Source: Candidatus Bathyarchaeota archaeon
GTDB taxonomy: Archaea; Thermoproteota; Bathyarchaeia; TCS64
Reading direction: 5' to 3'
DNA length: 52,491 nt
Assembly (NCBI GenBank): GCA_018396865.1
Contig: JAGTRB010000015.1
Coordinates: 1-52,491 of the forward strand
Shown here: positions 40,933 through 49,482 of the stretch, piece by piece
Position numbering within the stretch: position 1 is the stretch's first letter
Layout of the letters: the number at the start of each line of letters is the position of its first letter
Notes under the pieces: generated by a model
Told to the model about the DNA's origin: nothing
Seen by the model: the letters and a program-made list of their open reading frames with translations, nothing else
Databases searched by the model: none
Made by a program: the position numbers and the translations under genes

Positions 40933-42793
40933 ATCGGGAGGACGGAGGGGAGGCTTGAAGAACCTCCCCCGAGTCCTGAGATACCCAGTCAGATACTGGC
41001 AGTTCAAGGTTGCCCTACTCCTCGTCATCTCCGCTACAATACTTGAAGTCTTCACACCCGCTCTAATTGGGGGGATTATCGACACCGTTAAGGCAGTGGT
41101 GGCTGGAGAGGATCCAGAGAGGATCACCGGATTCGGCGGTATGATCAATAGGGCCTTAACCCCCGCATTCGAATGGTTCTCCGAGAACCTCAAGCTGAGC
41201 CTGAATATATCGACGCTCATCGTCCTATCCTCAACTCTCATACTGATCTCGGCCCTAGTCGGAGCTGTGAGGTACCTCCAGAGGTATATACTAGCCTACA
41301 TATCACAAAGGGCCGCCTTCGAGATCCGGAGCGACCTTTACAGCTCCCTTTTGGAGCAGTCCTTCAGCTTCTACGACGAGCAGAGGACTGGGCAGTTGAT
41401 GGCTAGGGCTACGAGCGACGTGGACCAGCTTGAGAGATTCTTCGGCTTTGGGTTAACCCAGCTGGTCTCCACCATCCTCCTATTCTCCATGGTCCTCTAT
41501 ACCATCGTTATTATGAGCCCCCAGCTCACCCTAGTATCAATGATCGTCCTACCACTGATAATGTTCACCACCCTCAGGTTCGCTAGGAGGATTGGCCCCA
41601 TTTGGCTTAGGATAAGGAACCAGTTCGGGGAGATCTCCTCAGCGGTTCAGGAGAACCTTATGGGGGTGAAGGTTGTGAGGGGGTTCGCCATGGAGGGTTA
41701 CGAGGAGGAGAAGTTCACGAAGCTCTGTGACGAATACTTCGAGACGAACATGGAGGGGGCGAGGCTGAGATCGTTCTATATGCCCCTCGCATCCATGCTG
41801 ACCTCAATGGGTGTGGCCCTGATAATCTGGTATGGAGGACTCCGGGTAATAAGCGGAGCCCTCAGCCTAGGGACCCTCATAGCCTTCTACTTCTACCTAA
41901 TCCGCCTAGCCGGGCCTGTGAGGATGTTCGGCTTCATGGTAGCCACATTCCAACGGGGAATGGCAGCAGCCGAGAGGATATTCGAGATAATTGATAAACC
42001 CTCAACGGTTTCTGACAAGGAGGGTGCCGTAGAGCTGGCGGATGTGAAGGGGCATATAGCCTTTGAGAATGTGAGCTTCAGCTACGACGGGAGGAACATG
42101 GTCCTCAAGGGGATAAACCTGGAGGTTAAACCAGGGATGAAGGTAGCCATCCTAGGAGCGACAGGCTCAGGTAAGAGCTCTATAATAAACCTGATACCTA
42201 GATTCTACGACGTCACAGAGGGGAGGATAACCATAGACGGATACGATGTCAGGGATGTGACTTTAAGGTCTCTGAGGAGGCATATAGGGATAGTGAGGCA
42301 GGACCCATTCATATTCTCCACAACCATTAAAGAGAACATAGCCCTAGGAGTTGAGAACCCGAGGTTTGAGGATATAGTGGAGGCTGCGAGGAGGGCTCAG
42401 ATACACGACTTCATCTCCTCTCTACCAGAGGGCTATGATACAAGGGTGGGGGAGAGAGGGGTCACCCTATCGGGTGGGCAGAAGCAGAGAATAGCCATAG
42501 CGAGAGCCCTACTCAAGAACCCGAAGATACTCATACTGGACGACTCAACATCTAGCGTCGACATGTGGACTGAGTATGAGATACAGAGAGCCCTTAAAGA
42601 CCTGATGGAAAACCGGACCACATTCATTATAACACAGAGAATATCCACAATTAGAGATGCAGATTACATATTTGTTCTGGAGGGGGGAAAGATAGCAGAA
42701 GAGGGAACACATGAACAGCTGATGTCCAAGAAGGGGATATACTACAGGCTCTATAAAACACAGGTAGCCCATGAGGATGTGGAGGAGAATTAA
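40922..42793 (+). CDS. ABC exporter half-transporter, degenerate ATP site
   Basis: A 623-residue type IV ABC exporter half: six membrane helices in residues 20-345, then a nucleotide-binding domain. Walker A is GATGSGKS (412-419), the signature is LSGGQ (516-520), Walker B is ILILDD with aspartate D541 where the catalytic glutamate should be, and the switch residue is Q572 in TQRIST instead of histidine. This is the expected pattern for the subunit contributing Walker motifs to the degenerate site of a heterodimer. Substrate unknown; drug, lipid or metal-complex export are possibilities. The partner gene begins three bases downstream. Confidence 0.92.
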   Translation: MDLKSGGRRGGLKNLPRVLRYPVRYWQFKVALLLVISATILEVFTPALIGGIIDTVKAVVAGEDPERITGFGGMINRALTPAFEWFSENLKLSLNISTLIVLSSTLILISALVGAVRYLQRYILAYISQRAAFEIRSDLYSSLLEQSFSFYDEQRTGQLMARATSDVDQLERFFGFGLTQLVSTILLFSMVLYTIVIMSPQLTLVSMIVLPLIMFTTLRFARRIGPIWLRIRNQFGEISSAVQENLMGVKVVRGFAMEGYEEEKFTKLCDEYFETNMEGARLRSFYMPLASMLTSMGVALIIWYGGLRVISGALSLGTLIAFYFYLIRLAGPVRMFGFMVATFQRGMAAAERIFEIIDKPSTVSDKEGAVELADVKGHIAFENVSFSYDGRNMVLKGINLEVKPGMKVAILGATGSGKSSIINLIPRFYDVTEGRITIDGYDVRDVTLRSLRRHIGIVRQDPFIFSTTIKENIALGVENPRFEDIVEAARRAQIHDFISSLPEGYDTRVGERGVTLSGGQKQRIAIARALLKNPKILILDDSTSSVDMWTEYEIQRALKDLMENRTTFIITQRISTIRDADYIFVLEGGKIAEEGTHEQLMSKKGIYYRLYKTQVAHEDVEEN

Positions 42794-42795
42794 AT

Positions 42796-44649
42796 TTGGG
42801 CATGCACCCTGGACACTGGCATATGATGATGGAGGAAGAGGAGACCTATAAGAGGAAGTCCTCAGATAAGGTTCTCGCTGGGAGGCTGCTGAGATACGTT
42901 CTCAGGTTTAAGCGTAGGGTGATCCTCCTAATATCGGCGGCCCTAATAAGCACCCTTCTCGGGTTAGCTCCTCCAGTCCTATTCGCGATGGCTGTGGACA
43001 GATACATAACCTCCCTAGACACCATAGGCCTAGCCCTTATCGGGGCTGCCTATGCCCTACTAAGCATACTATCTTTCACAGCTCAATACGCTCAAAACTA
43101 CCTGATCGAATGGATGGGAAACAGACTCGAGTATGAGATAAGGGTTGACATGTTCCGCCACCTACAGAAAATCCCCCTAGATTACTACGCGGAGAGGGAG
43201 GTTGGGAGCATAGTCTCAAGGGTAACCAACGATGTGGAGAAGATAGCCGAGATGGTCACCTCCGGTGTTGTGGGGAGCATCGTCGACCTCGTCACCTTGG
43301 TGGGGATCGTAACCATAATGTTAAGGATGAATGTGAGGCTCTCCCTGATCTCCTTCACCGTCATCCCGATGATCGTCACCTTCCTCTACTTCTGGGGCAG
43401 GAAGGTACGCTCGGTCTACAGGAGAACACGGATGACGATAGCCAGCGTCTCTGCTAAGATCGAGGAGAGTGTGAGCGGGATGAAGGAGATCCAGGCCTAT
43501 TCAAGGGAGAAGGCCACCCAGAGCGAGTTCTTAAGGGCCAATATATCCAACATGGAGGCGAATGTCGAGGCCAGCAGGGTCATGTCGGCCTTCTGGCCAG
43601 CCGTGGGAATATTCAGCGCCCTCGGGCAGAGCCTAGTCCTATTATTCGGGGGAATGGCCATCATGAGGGGGGAGGTGACCATAGGGACCCTCTTCGGCCT
43701 CATGTCATACATCGAAAGGTTCTTCATGCCCATCCAAGACCTGAGCATGTTCTGGAACAACGTTCAGTCCGCTATGGCTGCAGCTGAACGCGTCTTCAAC
43801 CTCCTCGACGTGGAGGAAGAGGTGGAGGAGAAGCCTGGGGCGATCCGCCTAGATAGGATCGAGGGGAGGATCTCCTTCGAGAATGTCACATTCGGCTACG
43901 ACCCGGATAGGCCTGTCCTTAAGAATATAACCTTCACCATAGAGCCCAAGAAGACCGTAGCCCTAGTCGGGCCTACGGGCGCAGGGAAGACCACCATGGC
44001 AAACCTAATATATAGGTTCTACAGCCCCCAGGAGGGAAGGATCACCATAGACGGATATGATATTAGGGATTTAGACCTCAGATCCTTAAGGAGCCAGATG
44101 GCCATAGTCCTCCAAGACCCCTTCCTCTTCACAGGTACGGTCAAGGAAAACATAAGGTATGGAAGGCCCTGGGCCTCAGATGAGGAGGTTATAGCTGCAG
44201 CAAAGGCTGTGGGAGCCCATGAGTTCATCGAGGCGCTGCCAGAGGGCTATGAGACCGATGTGAGGGAGAGGGGGGGGAGACTGAGTATAGGGCAGAGGCA
44301 GCTCATCTGTTTAGCCAGGGCCCTCCTCGCGGATCCAAGGATCCTGATCATGGATGAGGCCACCTCAAGCATCGACCCATACACTGAACTCATCATCAAA
44401 AAGGCGTTGGAGAAGGTCCTAAAAGACAGGACCTCCATAGTCATCGCCCACCGCCTCTCAACAGTTAGAAACGCCGACGTGATAGTGGTCCTAGATGAAG
44501 GTAGAATAGTCGAGATGGGGACTCATGATGAACTTCTAAGGAGAGGCGGACTCTACAGCACCCTCTACGAGACACAGTTCATCTATCAGAAGCCCCAGGA
44601 GCTTGAGAATGAGATCCAAATTAGCATGACCCAAAATAGCCGTAAATAA
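42796..44649 (+). CDS. ABC exporter half-transporter, canonical Walker site
   Basis: The partner of the preceding gene, 617 residues. Membrane helices lie in residues 35-320. Walker A is GPTGAGKT (392-399), Walker B ILIMDE has the catalytic glutamate E521, and the switch histidine is H552 in AHRLST. The signature is altered to LSIGQ (496-500). The altered signature faces the altered Walker site of the partner, so one site is consistently degenerate and one canonical. The N-terminus MHPGHWHMMMEEEE is rich in His and Met and may bind metal. The start may be TTG 42796 or ATG 42802. Confidence 0.92.
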   Translation: MGMHPGHWHMMMEEEETYKRKSSDKVLAGRLLRYVLRFKRRVILLISAALISTLLGLAPPVLFAMAVDRYITSLDTIGLALIGAAYALLSILSFTAQYAQNYLIEWMGNRLEYEIRVDMFRHLQKIPLDYYAEREVGSIVSRVTNDVEKIAEMVTSGVVGSIVDLVTLVGIVTIMLRMNVRLSLISFTVIPMIVTFLYFWGRKVRSVYRRTRMTIASVSAKIEESVSGMKEIQAYSREKATQSEFLRANISNMEANVEASRVMSAFWPAVGIFSALGQSLVLLFGGMAIMRGEVTIGTLFGLMSYIERFFMPIQDLSMFWNNVQSAMAAAERVFNLLDVEEEVEEKPGAIRLDRIEGRISFENVTFGYDPDRPVLKNITFTIEPKKTVALVGPTGAGKTTMANLIYRFYSPQEGRITIDGYDIRDLDLRSLRSQMAIVLQDPFLFTGTVKENIRYGRPWASDEEVIAAAKAVGAHEFIEALPEGYETDVRERGGRLSIGQRQLICLARALLADPRILIMDEATSSIDPYTELIIKKALEKVLKDRTSIVIAHRLSTVRNADVIVVLDEGRIVEMGTHDELLRRGGLYSTLYETQFIYQKPQELENEIQISMTQNSRK

Positions 44650-44773
44650 GTTTAAAACAAAATCTATTATGAGAGATAAAAACATAAATTCCAAAATTGA
44701 TGCACCCAAAACCTAAAACAAGTGATGATTTTGAATTTTGAATGAAACTATTCTTTCAATCGATGATTAAATG

Positions 44774-45100
44774 CTAGTTAGCACAGTTGTTTTGCCTCAC
44801 AACTTCCAGGTATGGGGCGAACCTCTCCTTAAGGCTTAGCCCCTTAGGTGTTGGCCTGTAGGTGAATCTGTTAGAACCCTCACCTGAGAGGTTCCTCTCC
44901 AGCATCCCCATCTCGCATAGATCCTTCAGGTGGTGGTAGACGTTTCGGCACTCCCCATCGTTGATATATATGTGGAAGTTAGATTTAAGGGCCTGCCATA
45001 TATTGTAGCCGTAAGATTCAAGCCCGCACTCCCAGTTGTAGCATACTATTGCCATGATCTTAAGCTTGGTGGCTCCGGCAGTACCTCTAGGCTTAGGCAT
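44774..45100 (-). CDS. PadR-like winged-helix regulator
   Basis: A small DNA-binding protein (108 residues from the ATG at 45100; an ATG at 45127 adds nine). It shows ATKLKIMAIVCYNWECGLES, YGYNIWQALKSNF, the recognition-helix region NDGECRNVYHHLKDLCEMG and a wing ending RFTYRPTPKGLSLKERF, the pattern of PadR-type regulators. It is divergent from the TFB gene, and two perfect palindromes lie in the space between them. The region 44650-44773 downstream, shared with the convergent ABC gene, is AT-rich and empty. Confidence 0.75.
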   Translation of the reverse strand: MPKPRGTAGATKLKIMAIVCYNWECGLESYGYNIWQALKSNFHIYINDGECRNVYHHLKDLCEMGMLERNLSGEGSNRFTYRPTPKGLSLKERFAPYLEVVRQNNCAN

Positions 45101-45113
45101 CTTGGGTCTCGAA

Positions 45114-45127
45114 ATGCTTATAAGCAT
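45114..45127. promoter_or_regulatory. 14-base palindrome ATGCTTATAAGCAT
   Basis: A perfect 14-base palindrome just upstream of the preferred ATG (45100) of the PadR-like gene. Its centre TTATAA could also act as a TATA element. It lies 10 bases from the larger palindrome at 45138-45160, so two dimers could bind on related faces. Confidence 0.4.
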
Positions 45128-45137
45128 AGCAATATTT

Positions 45138-45160
45138 ATATTTTACCAGGGGTAAAATAT
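45138..45160. promoter_or_regulatory. 23-base operator candidate between TFB and PadR-like gene
   Basis: ATATTTTACC, three bases AGG, GGTAAAATAT: perfect 10-base inverted repeat arms. The repeat overlaps the probable TATA boxes of both divergent genes (TTTATATTTT on plus, AAAATATAAATATT on minus). Binding here would regulate TFB and the PadR-like gene together. Confidence 0.5.
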
Positions 45161-45184
45161 CCATCCCTTCAGGGAGGGAGAGGT

Positions 45185-46171
45185 TTGGAGAACTCTGGCA
45201 GCAGGTGTCCCAGATGCGGGAGCACGGAAATAGTCACCGATCCAGATCTAGGAGAGGAGATCTGCGGAAGGTGCGGCCTCGTCATATCAGAGGTCATAGT
45301 GGACAGGGGACCCGAGTGGAGGGCTTTCACGGCATCGGAGAGGGATGAGAGGCCTAGAACAGGCCTAGCCGAGTCCTACACCCTTTACGATAAAGGGCTC
45401 ACAACGAGCTTCGGAGGCGTCAGAGATGCCCACGGTAGGCGCCTAGACCTACAGACCTTGGAGAGGATGAGCCAGCTAAAGAGGCATGATACCCGTTCGA
45501 AGATGGATGAGTCCTGGACAAGGAACCTGAGCATAGCTATGTCGGAGCTTGATAGGCTTTCAGCAGTCCTCCACATCCCCCAGAGCGTTAAGGAGCACGC
45601 TGCATTGATCTACAGGAAGGCCCTCCAAAAGGACCTAATCAGGGGTAGGTCAATAGATGCCTTCGTAGCGGCCAGCCTCTACGCTGCATGCCGCCTAAAC
45701 CAGGTTCCAAGGACCCTGAGGAGGATCGTACAGGCCAGCACCAGGGATCACTCAGAGATCGCCAGGTCATATAGGCTGCTGATCAGGGAGCTGAGGCTCA
45801 AGATGCCCATCGACGACCCGATAAAGTTCGTCCCAAACATCGCCTCCAAGCTCAACCTCAAGCCTGAGACCGAGATAAGGGCGGTGGAGATCCTCAGAGA
45901 GGCCAGGGAGAAGCAAGGGCTAGCCGGCAAGGACCCGAGAGGGCTTGCGGCTGCTGCTCTATATCTGGCATGCGTGGAGATGAAGGAGAAGAGGGTTCAG
46001 AAGGAGGTTGCCGCTGCAGCGGGAACCACCGAGGTAACCCTCAGAAATAGGCTCAGGGGGTTGGAGACGGTTCTGAGGGGTTCAACATCTAGCAGCAAAG
46101 TGCCTCCGGCGCCTCCTGTCATAGGTGAGGAAGACTCTAGGATCTCTCTTCCTTCTCAACCAGTTCCTTGA
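45185..46171 (+). CDS. tfb: transcription initiation factor B (TFB)
   Basis: Archaeal TFIIB homologue (328 residues) that recruits RNA polymerase to TBP-bound promoters. The N-terminal zinc ribbon is CPRCGSTEIVTDPDLGEEIC then GRCG, followed by the B-finger (GPEWRAFTASERDERPRTGL) and two cyclin repeats (SVKEHAALIYRKALQKDLIR, then PKFVPN-like IKFVPNIASKLNLKPETEI). A tail rich in P and S ends the protein. The TTG at 45185 has GGGAGGGAGAGG directly upstream, which decides the start. The last 35 bases overlap the convergent zinc-finger gene. Confidence 0.95.
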   Translation: MENSGSRCPRCGSTEIVTDPDLGEEICGRCGLVISEVIVDRGPEWRAFTASERDERPRTGLAESYTLYDKGLTTSFGGVRDAHGRRLDLQTLERMSQLKRHDTRSKMDESWTRNLSIAMSELDRLSAVLHIPQSVKEHAALIYRKALQKDLIRGRSIDAFVAASLYAACRLNQVPRTLRRIVQASTRDHSEIARSYRLLIRELRLKMPIDDPIKFVPNIASKLNLKPETEIRAVEILREAREKQGLAGKDPRGLAAAALYLACVEMKEKRVQKEVAAAAGTTEVTLRNRLRGLETVLRGSTSSSKVPPAPPVIGEEDSRISLPSQPVP

Positions 46172-46397
46172 CCTCTTTCAGGTATCTCTCATACTCCTTC
46201 TTCCTACAGTCAGCGCATAGGTATCTTGTCTTCCTCCTTGGAGATCTTCTAGTCAGCTGGATTATCCTAATATCATCCGGGGTGAGAGGCTTTCCACAAA
46301 CAGCGCAGACCTTCTCCGACAACTCATCCTGAATAGTCGTCCAAGCTGAAAACCTTTTCGGCATACAGCTAATATTTGAGTTTTCAAAGATCAACAT
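46137..46397 (-). CDS. small zinc-finger protein
   Basis: An 86-residue protein with two CxxC pairs: VCAVCGKPLTPDDIRIIQL and YLCADCRKKEYERYLKEV, spaced like a zinc knuckle, with a basic stretch RRSPRRKTR between. A helical acidic-basic tail follows. It may bind RNA or DNA, but its function is unknown. An ATG at 46364 (reading PKRFSAWTT) is a possible later start. It overlaps the 3' end of TFB on the opposite strand. Confidence 0.65.
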   Translation of the reverse strand: MLIFENSNISCMPKRFSAWTTIQDELSEKVCAVCGKPLTPDDIRIIQLTRRSPRRKTRYLCADCRKKEYERYLKEVKELVEKEERS

Positions 46398-46526
46398 GTG
46401 TTTGAGGTAGAGCGCGATAGAAAACCCAATCGTGGTAAGTTCCGAAATAGAGCAGATCCTAAGATTTTGATAGAGGGAGAACCTGATTCAGGTATCAAAA
46501 GGGCTCTATTAAAATGAGGCGCTGAC

Positions 46527-46573
46527 AGCCTACTGATTTGGAATCGGGGCCCCAGAGGCTTAACCCGAACGGG
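46527..46573 (+). other. possible structured element in intergenic region
   Basis: AGCCT (46527-46531) can pair with AGGCT (46556-46560). Inside, CTGATT pairs with AATCGG around a three-base loop. A separate CCCG-AA-CGGG hairpin follows at 46564-46573. The 235-base gap 46398-46632 otherwise holds only a TATA-like TTAAATTTTAAGG near 46590 for the next gene. It could be a small RNA or chance pairing. Confidence 0.2.
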
Positions 46574-46632
46574 CTTTAAAAGAGAAGTGTTAAATTTTAA
46601 GGCTCCCTTTTCTCAGATAGAGTGTAACCCTC

Positions 46633-46860
46633 ATGGAGGAGAAGTATGCCTTCAAGGAAGCTCTCAGGAGGAATCGCCAAGCCTTCCTAGTGGTCCTTCT
46701 ATTACCTGTCTTTGGTATGACACTCTCCATACCCCTGATAATCGTGAGGTCTCCAAGGAACCTCGCAGTCTCCCTCTCCCTCATCTCTATATTATTGGTT
46801 CAATATCTCGTCCTCTTTCTCTACATTAAGCGGAGAATAGACAGTTTTCTATCCTCCTGA
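46633..46860 (+). CDS. small membrane protein
   Basis: A 75-residue protein with a charged start (EEKYAFKEALRRNRQ) and two membrane segments (AFLVVLLLPVFGMTLSIPLI and LISILLVQYLVLFLYI) ending in a basic tail. A TATA-like TTAAATTTTAAGG lies some 40 bases upstream. Function unknown. Other overlapping frames on the opposite strand look like shadows. Confidence 0.55.
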   Translation: MEEKYAFKEALRRNRQAFLVVLLLPVFGMTLSIPLIIVRSPRNLAVSLSLISILLVQYLVLFLYIKRRIDSFLSS

Positions 46861-46936
46861 TGACGGGGTTCAGGAGATTCGACCTTCAGTAAGGGTTTTA
46901 GGAGGGCGGAGTCCTATTCAACGGAGCTGATGCCAT

Positions 46937-47473
46937 TTGAGGAAGCTCACTTTGGAGATCGACGATGACCTCTACGAATACCTTGAATTCTTGGAGAGGA
47001 TGGGGCTTATATATCATAAGGGGGAGGCCGTTGCCAGGGCGCTCAATTTTTTCAAGAGGCTCTCGATGAATGACTGGACCCCAGGACAGTATAAGATTGG
47101 AGACGCCCGGATCATCCTTATGGAGAGAGGTATGCTCCTAGACCTCCTAGAATCCCTCACAGAGTTCGAGATGTACAGGGCTGGGAGCCTGACGGCGCTC
47201 AAGAGGAGGATTATGAAGCCAGAAATTAGGGAGATAGACCTGACCAAGCCTTCGAACTGGATGATCATCCTGAAGGAGCTGGAGATCTTCGGCTGGGGAA
47301 CCTTCAATAGGATCGATAATGAGATAAAGGTTGAGAACTGCGCCGTTCCTTTTGAGTTCCTTAGAGGCTACTTGGAGTCCATGTTCAAATGGGAGCTGGA
47401 GGAGCACAGAACAGGGATGGAGGGGCTGATCGTCTTCATAGCCAAGAGACCCCTCAGGGAAGACTGGCGCTGA
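46937..47473 (+). CDS. unknown protein with possible ribbon-helix-helix start
   Basis: A 178-residue protein not recognised. The first 45 residues (RKLTLEIDDDLYEYLEFLER, then GEAVARALNFFKRL) resemble a ribbon-helix-helix DNA-binding domain. The remainder (GDARIILMERGMLLDLLESL, then PSNWMIILKELEIFGWGTFN) has the look of a small alpha/beta sensor domain. The start is TTG. Its stop is one base from the end of the convergent Lrp-type gene. A regulator role is inference only. Confidence 0.6.
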   Translation: MRKLTLEIDDDLYEYLEFLERMGLIYHKGEAVARALNFFKRLSMNDWTPGQYKIGDARIILMERGMLLDLLESLTEFEMYRAGSLTALKRRIMKPEIREIDLTKPSNWMIILKELEIFGWGTFNRIDNEIKVENCAVPFEFLRGYLESMFKWELEEHRTGMEGLIVFIAKRPLREDWR

Positions 47474-47474
47474 A

Positions 47475-47921
47475 CTAAAGCCCTGTTAATGGGCACCTTT
47501 TATAGGGCCCTATAACAACCGTCACCACGGTCCCAAGTATGCCGTCTAGGACAAGCTCCCTCTCGAGGAAGGAGTTCAGGTCCTCCATCTTCTCGAAGAT
47601 CACCTCGAACATCAGGTCGACGTCACCACTTGTCCTATAAAGGACGTGGACATCAGGATGCTTCTTTATATGATCAACTATCGACTGAAGCTTTGCGGGC
47701 TGGACCTTCAGACCTATGAATGACTTTATGGCTCTACCAAGCTTGTGGTAATCTAGCACAACAGTGAACTTCTGGATGACCCCCTTCTCCACAAGGCTAT
47801 CGATACGGTTCTTCACGGTCGCCTCACTCGCCCCAACAACTTCAGCTATAGAGCGATAGGTGCGACGCCCATCCTCTAAAAGGCAGCCAATTATCTTCAT
47901 GTCAAGCGTATCTATGGACAT
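47475..47921 (-). CDS. Lrp/AsnC family transcription regulator
   Basis: A second feast/famine regulator, 148 residues. The HTH is DTLDMKIIGCLLEDGRRTYR, SIAEVVGASEATVKNRIDSL, and the RAM domain contains FIGLKVQPAKLQSIVDHIKK and SGDVDLMFEVIFEKMEDLNS. The minus-strand TATA-like TTTTTAAAGG (47944-47952) is about 27 bases from the ATG, so the message is probably leaderless. An AT-rich inverted repeat just beyond the TATA could be its own operator. Confidence 0.92.
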   Translation of the reverse strand: MSIDTLDMKIIGCLLEDGRRTYRSIAEVVGASEATVKNRIDSLVEKGVIQKFTVVLDYHKLGRAIKSFIGLKVQPAKLQSIVDHIKKHPDVHVLYRTSGDVDLMFEVIFEKMEDLNSFLERELVLDGILGTVVTVVIGPYKRCPLTGL

Positions 47922-47956
47922 TCAACATGAAAACTTAAGAAGTCCTTTAAAAAACT

Positions 47957-47976
47957 TTTCATTTTTTTAAATGAAA
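47957..47976. promoter_or_regulatory. AT-rich inverted repeat upstream of lrp gene
   Basis: TTTCATTT, four T bases, AAATGAAA: perfect 8-base arms. It lies upstream of the TATA-like box of the Lrp-type gene. Lrp proteins often bind AT-rich dyads, so autoregulation is plausible. The remaining 282-base spacer (47922-48203) is extremely AT-rich and carries no gene. Confidence 0.35.
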
Positions 47977-48203
47977 TCCCATTTTAATTAATAAAAATAG
48001 GAATTTATAAGGGAACGAAGTTTTAAAACATGGGTAAATTTTTAACAGCTTCATTTAAAAATCATAATTAATCATATTTTAATTTGACTTTTTAGTTATT
48101 TGAAAAATGTTTTCCCCTTAAATAATTAAAGTTTTATTGTTTAAGATTTCAAAAAATTTAAATTAACTTAATTTTTTTAAATCATGGCAATGGAAAATTA
48201 TTA

Positions 48204-48506
48204 ATGTCCCTTCCACGAACTTATAGTGGAATGGAGAAAATCATTGAAGACATTCCGGTTTCTCTTTACAAGGAGGTCTCAGCTAGGCTTTCCTCCATAG
48301 TCTTGAGTGCAAGGAATAAAGATGCTCTTCCTACAGACCTCGTTAAGAGAATAATCTTCCTCTGGCGCCAGGATCAGCTCGAATCTAAGGCCGGTGTGAA
48401 GGCCCTCCTTGAGGCAGCTGAGATATTGAGCCCGGATGATACATCCAAGCTTCTTAGCGAGTTAGGGCTCCAAAAATTGGCGAAGGCTCTAAGAAACACC
48501 CGCTGA
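48204..48506 (+). CDS. small helical protein of unknown function
   Basis: A 100-residue (or 91 from ATG 48231) mostly helical protein: EKIIEDIPVSLYKEVSARLS, SIVLSARNKDALPTDLVKRI, then ESKAGVKALLEAAEILSPDD. I do not recognise the family. A TATA-like TTTTTTAAATC lies about 30 bases upstream of the first ATG. It is followed after 71 bases by the stand-alone RAM-domain gene, but a separate promoter is likely. Confidence 0.6.
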   Translation: MSLPRTYSGMEKIIEDIPVSLYKEVSARLSSIVLSARNKDALPTDLVKRIIFLWRQDQLESKAGVKALLEAAEILSPDDTSKLLSELGLQKLAKALRNTR

Positions 48507-48577
48507 ACCCCCATCATTTTTTTCTGTATTAGAAATATAGGGAGATAAGGTTTTAATGTTGAAGGTGAGGTATACCG

Positions 48578-48835
48578 TTGATGATTACCAGTTACACCCT
48601 TGCAAGGGTTCTCCCCGCAAAGGAGGAGGAGGTTTACAAAAAGGTTAAGACCTATCCAGAGGTCAGGGAGGCCGTTTTGACCTATGGGGAGTACGACCTC
48701 CTCCTAAGGGTAGAGGCGAACTCACTTGAGGAGCTTGACAATTTCATATTCAACAAGCTTAGAACCACGAGCGGTATCCTAGCAACAACTACCCTCATAG
48801 AGGCAAAGCCTAAGAGGATTGTGGGGGGAGGCTAA
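48578..48835 (+). CDS. stand-alone RAM (Lrp ligand-binding) domain protein
   Basis: An 85-residue protein made only of the RAM domain of Lrp/AsnC regulators: TSYTLARVLPAKEEEVYKKV, then VREAVLTYGEYDLLLRVEAN. It lacks DNA-binding helices. Such proteins may sense amino acids and modify full-length Lrp partners. The start is TTG 48578 or ATG 48581, with GGTGAGG upstream. The CBS-pair gene follows within five bases, so they probably share a transcript. Confidence 0.85.
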   Translation: MMITSYTLARVLPAKEEEVYKKVKTYPEVREAVLTYGEYDLLLRVEANSLEELDNFIFNKLRTTSGILATTTLIEAKPKRIVGGG

Positions 48836-48839
48836 GGCC

Positions 48840-49277
48840 TTGGAGAGGCTCCCCTCACTGGTCGAGGATGTGATGAGCAGCCCAGTAATAACCATAGATG
48901 GTGAAGCCAGCATCAGGGAGGGAGCCCAGCTCATGAGGGATAGGAAGATAGGTTGTTTAATAGTCACCATTCACGAAAGGCCAGAGGGAATATTAACGGA
49001 GAGGGATATCCTGGAGAGAGTTGTGGCTCAGAATAGGGATATTAACAACACAAGGGTGAGGGAGGTGATGTCTGCACCCTTGATCACCGTACATAGGAGG
49101 ATGGGTATCCTTGAAGCCATGAGGATCATGAGGAGGCGAAACATCCGCCGCCTAGTGGTTATGGAGAACCATACCCTACTTGGCATAGTGACGGAGAGAG
49201 ACATAATAAGAGGGGTCACCATAGCCTCACTAACATCTTTCACGACCCTCCTGAGAAGAGAGGAGCTAGAGGGGTAA
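48840..49277 (+). CDS. CBS-domain pair protein
   Basis: A 145-residue protein with two CBS domains: VEDVMSSPVITIDGEASIRE through TERDILERVVAQ, and VREVMSAPLITVHRRMGILE through TERDIIRGV. Such pairs bind adenine nucleotides or S-adenosylmethionine as a sensor. The TTG at 48840 is chosen because GGGGGAGG lies ten bases upstream; a TTG at 48819 would overlap the preceding gene. Neighbourhood with the RAM-domain gene suggests a regulatory pair. Confidence 0.9.
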   Translation: MERLPSLVEDVMSSPVITIDGEASIREGAQLMRDRKIGCLIVTIHERPEGILTERDILERVVAQNRDINNTRVREVMSAPLITVHRRMGILEAMRIMRRRNIRRLVVMENHTLLGIVTERDIIRGVTIASLTSFTTLLRREELEG

Positions 49278-49482
49278 CCAGCTTGAAGAACTCCTGAAAA
49301 TAGGATTCCTGAACTTATATAACGAAGATGTGAAACCGTTTAGTTTTAAGACCTTTGATCAGAATTGTTTACATCGCCTCATGATAGAGACATTTATGTT
49401 TGCTCTTACCATGAAAATTAACGGTCGTTGGTGGGGCTCCGAAAACTTTTAATGGGACAAGCTTCTGTGATGTTGAGGCGAG

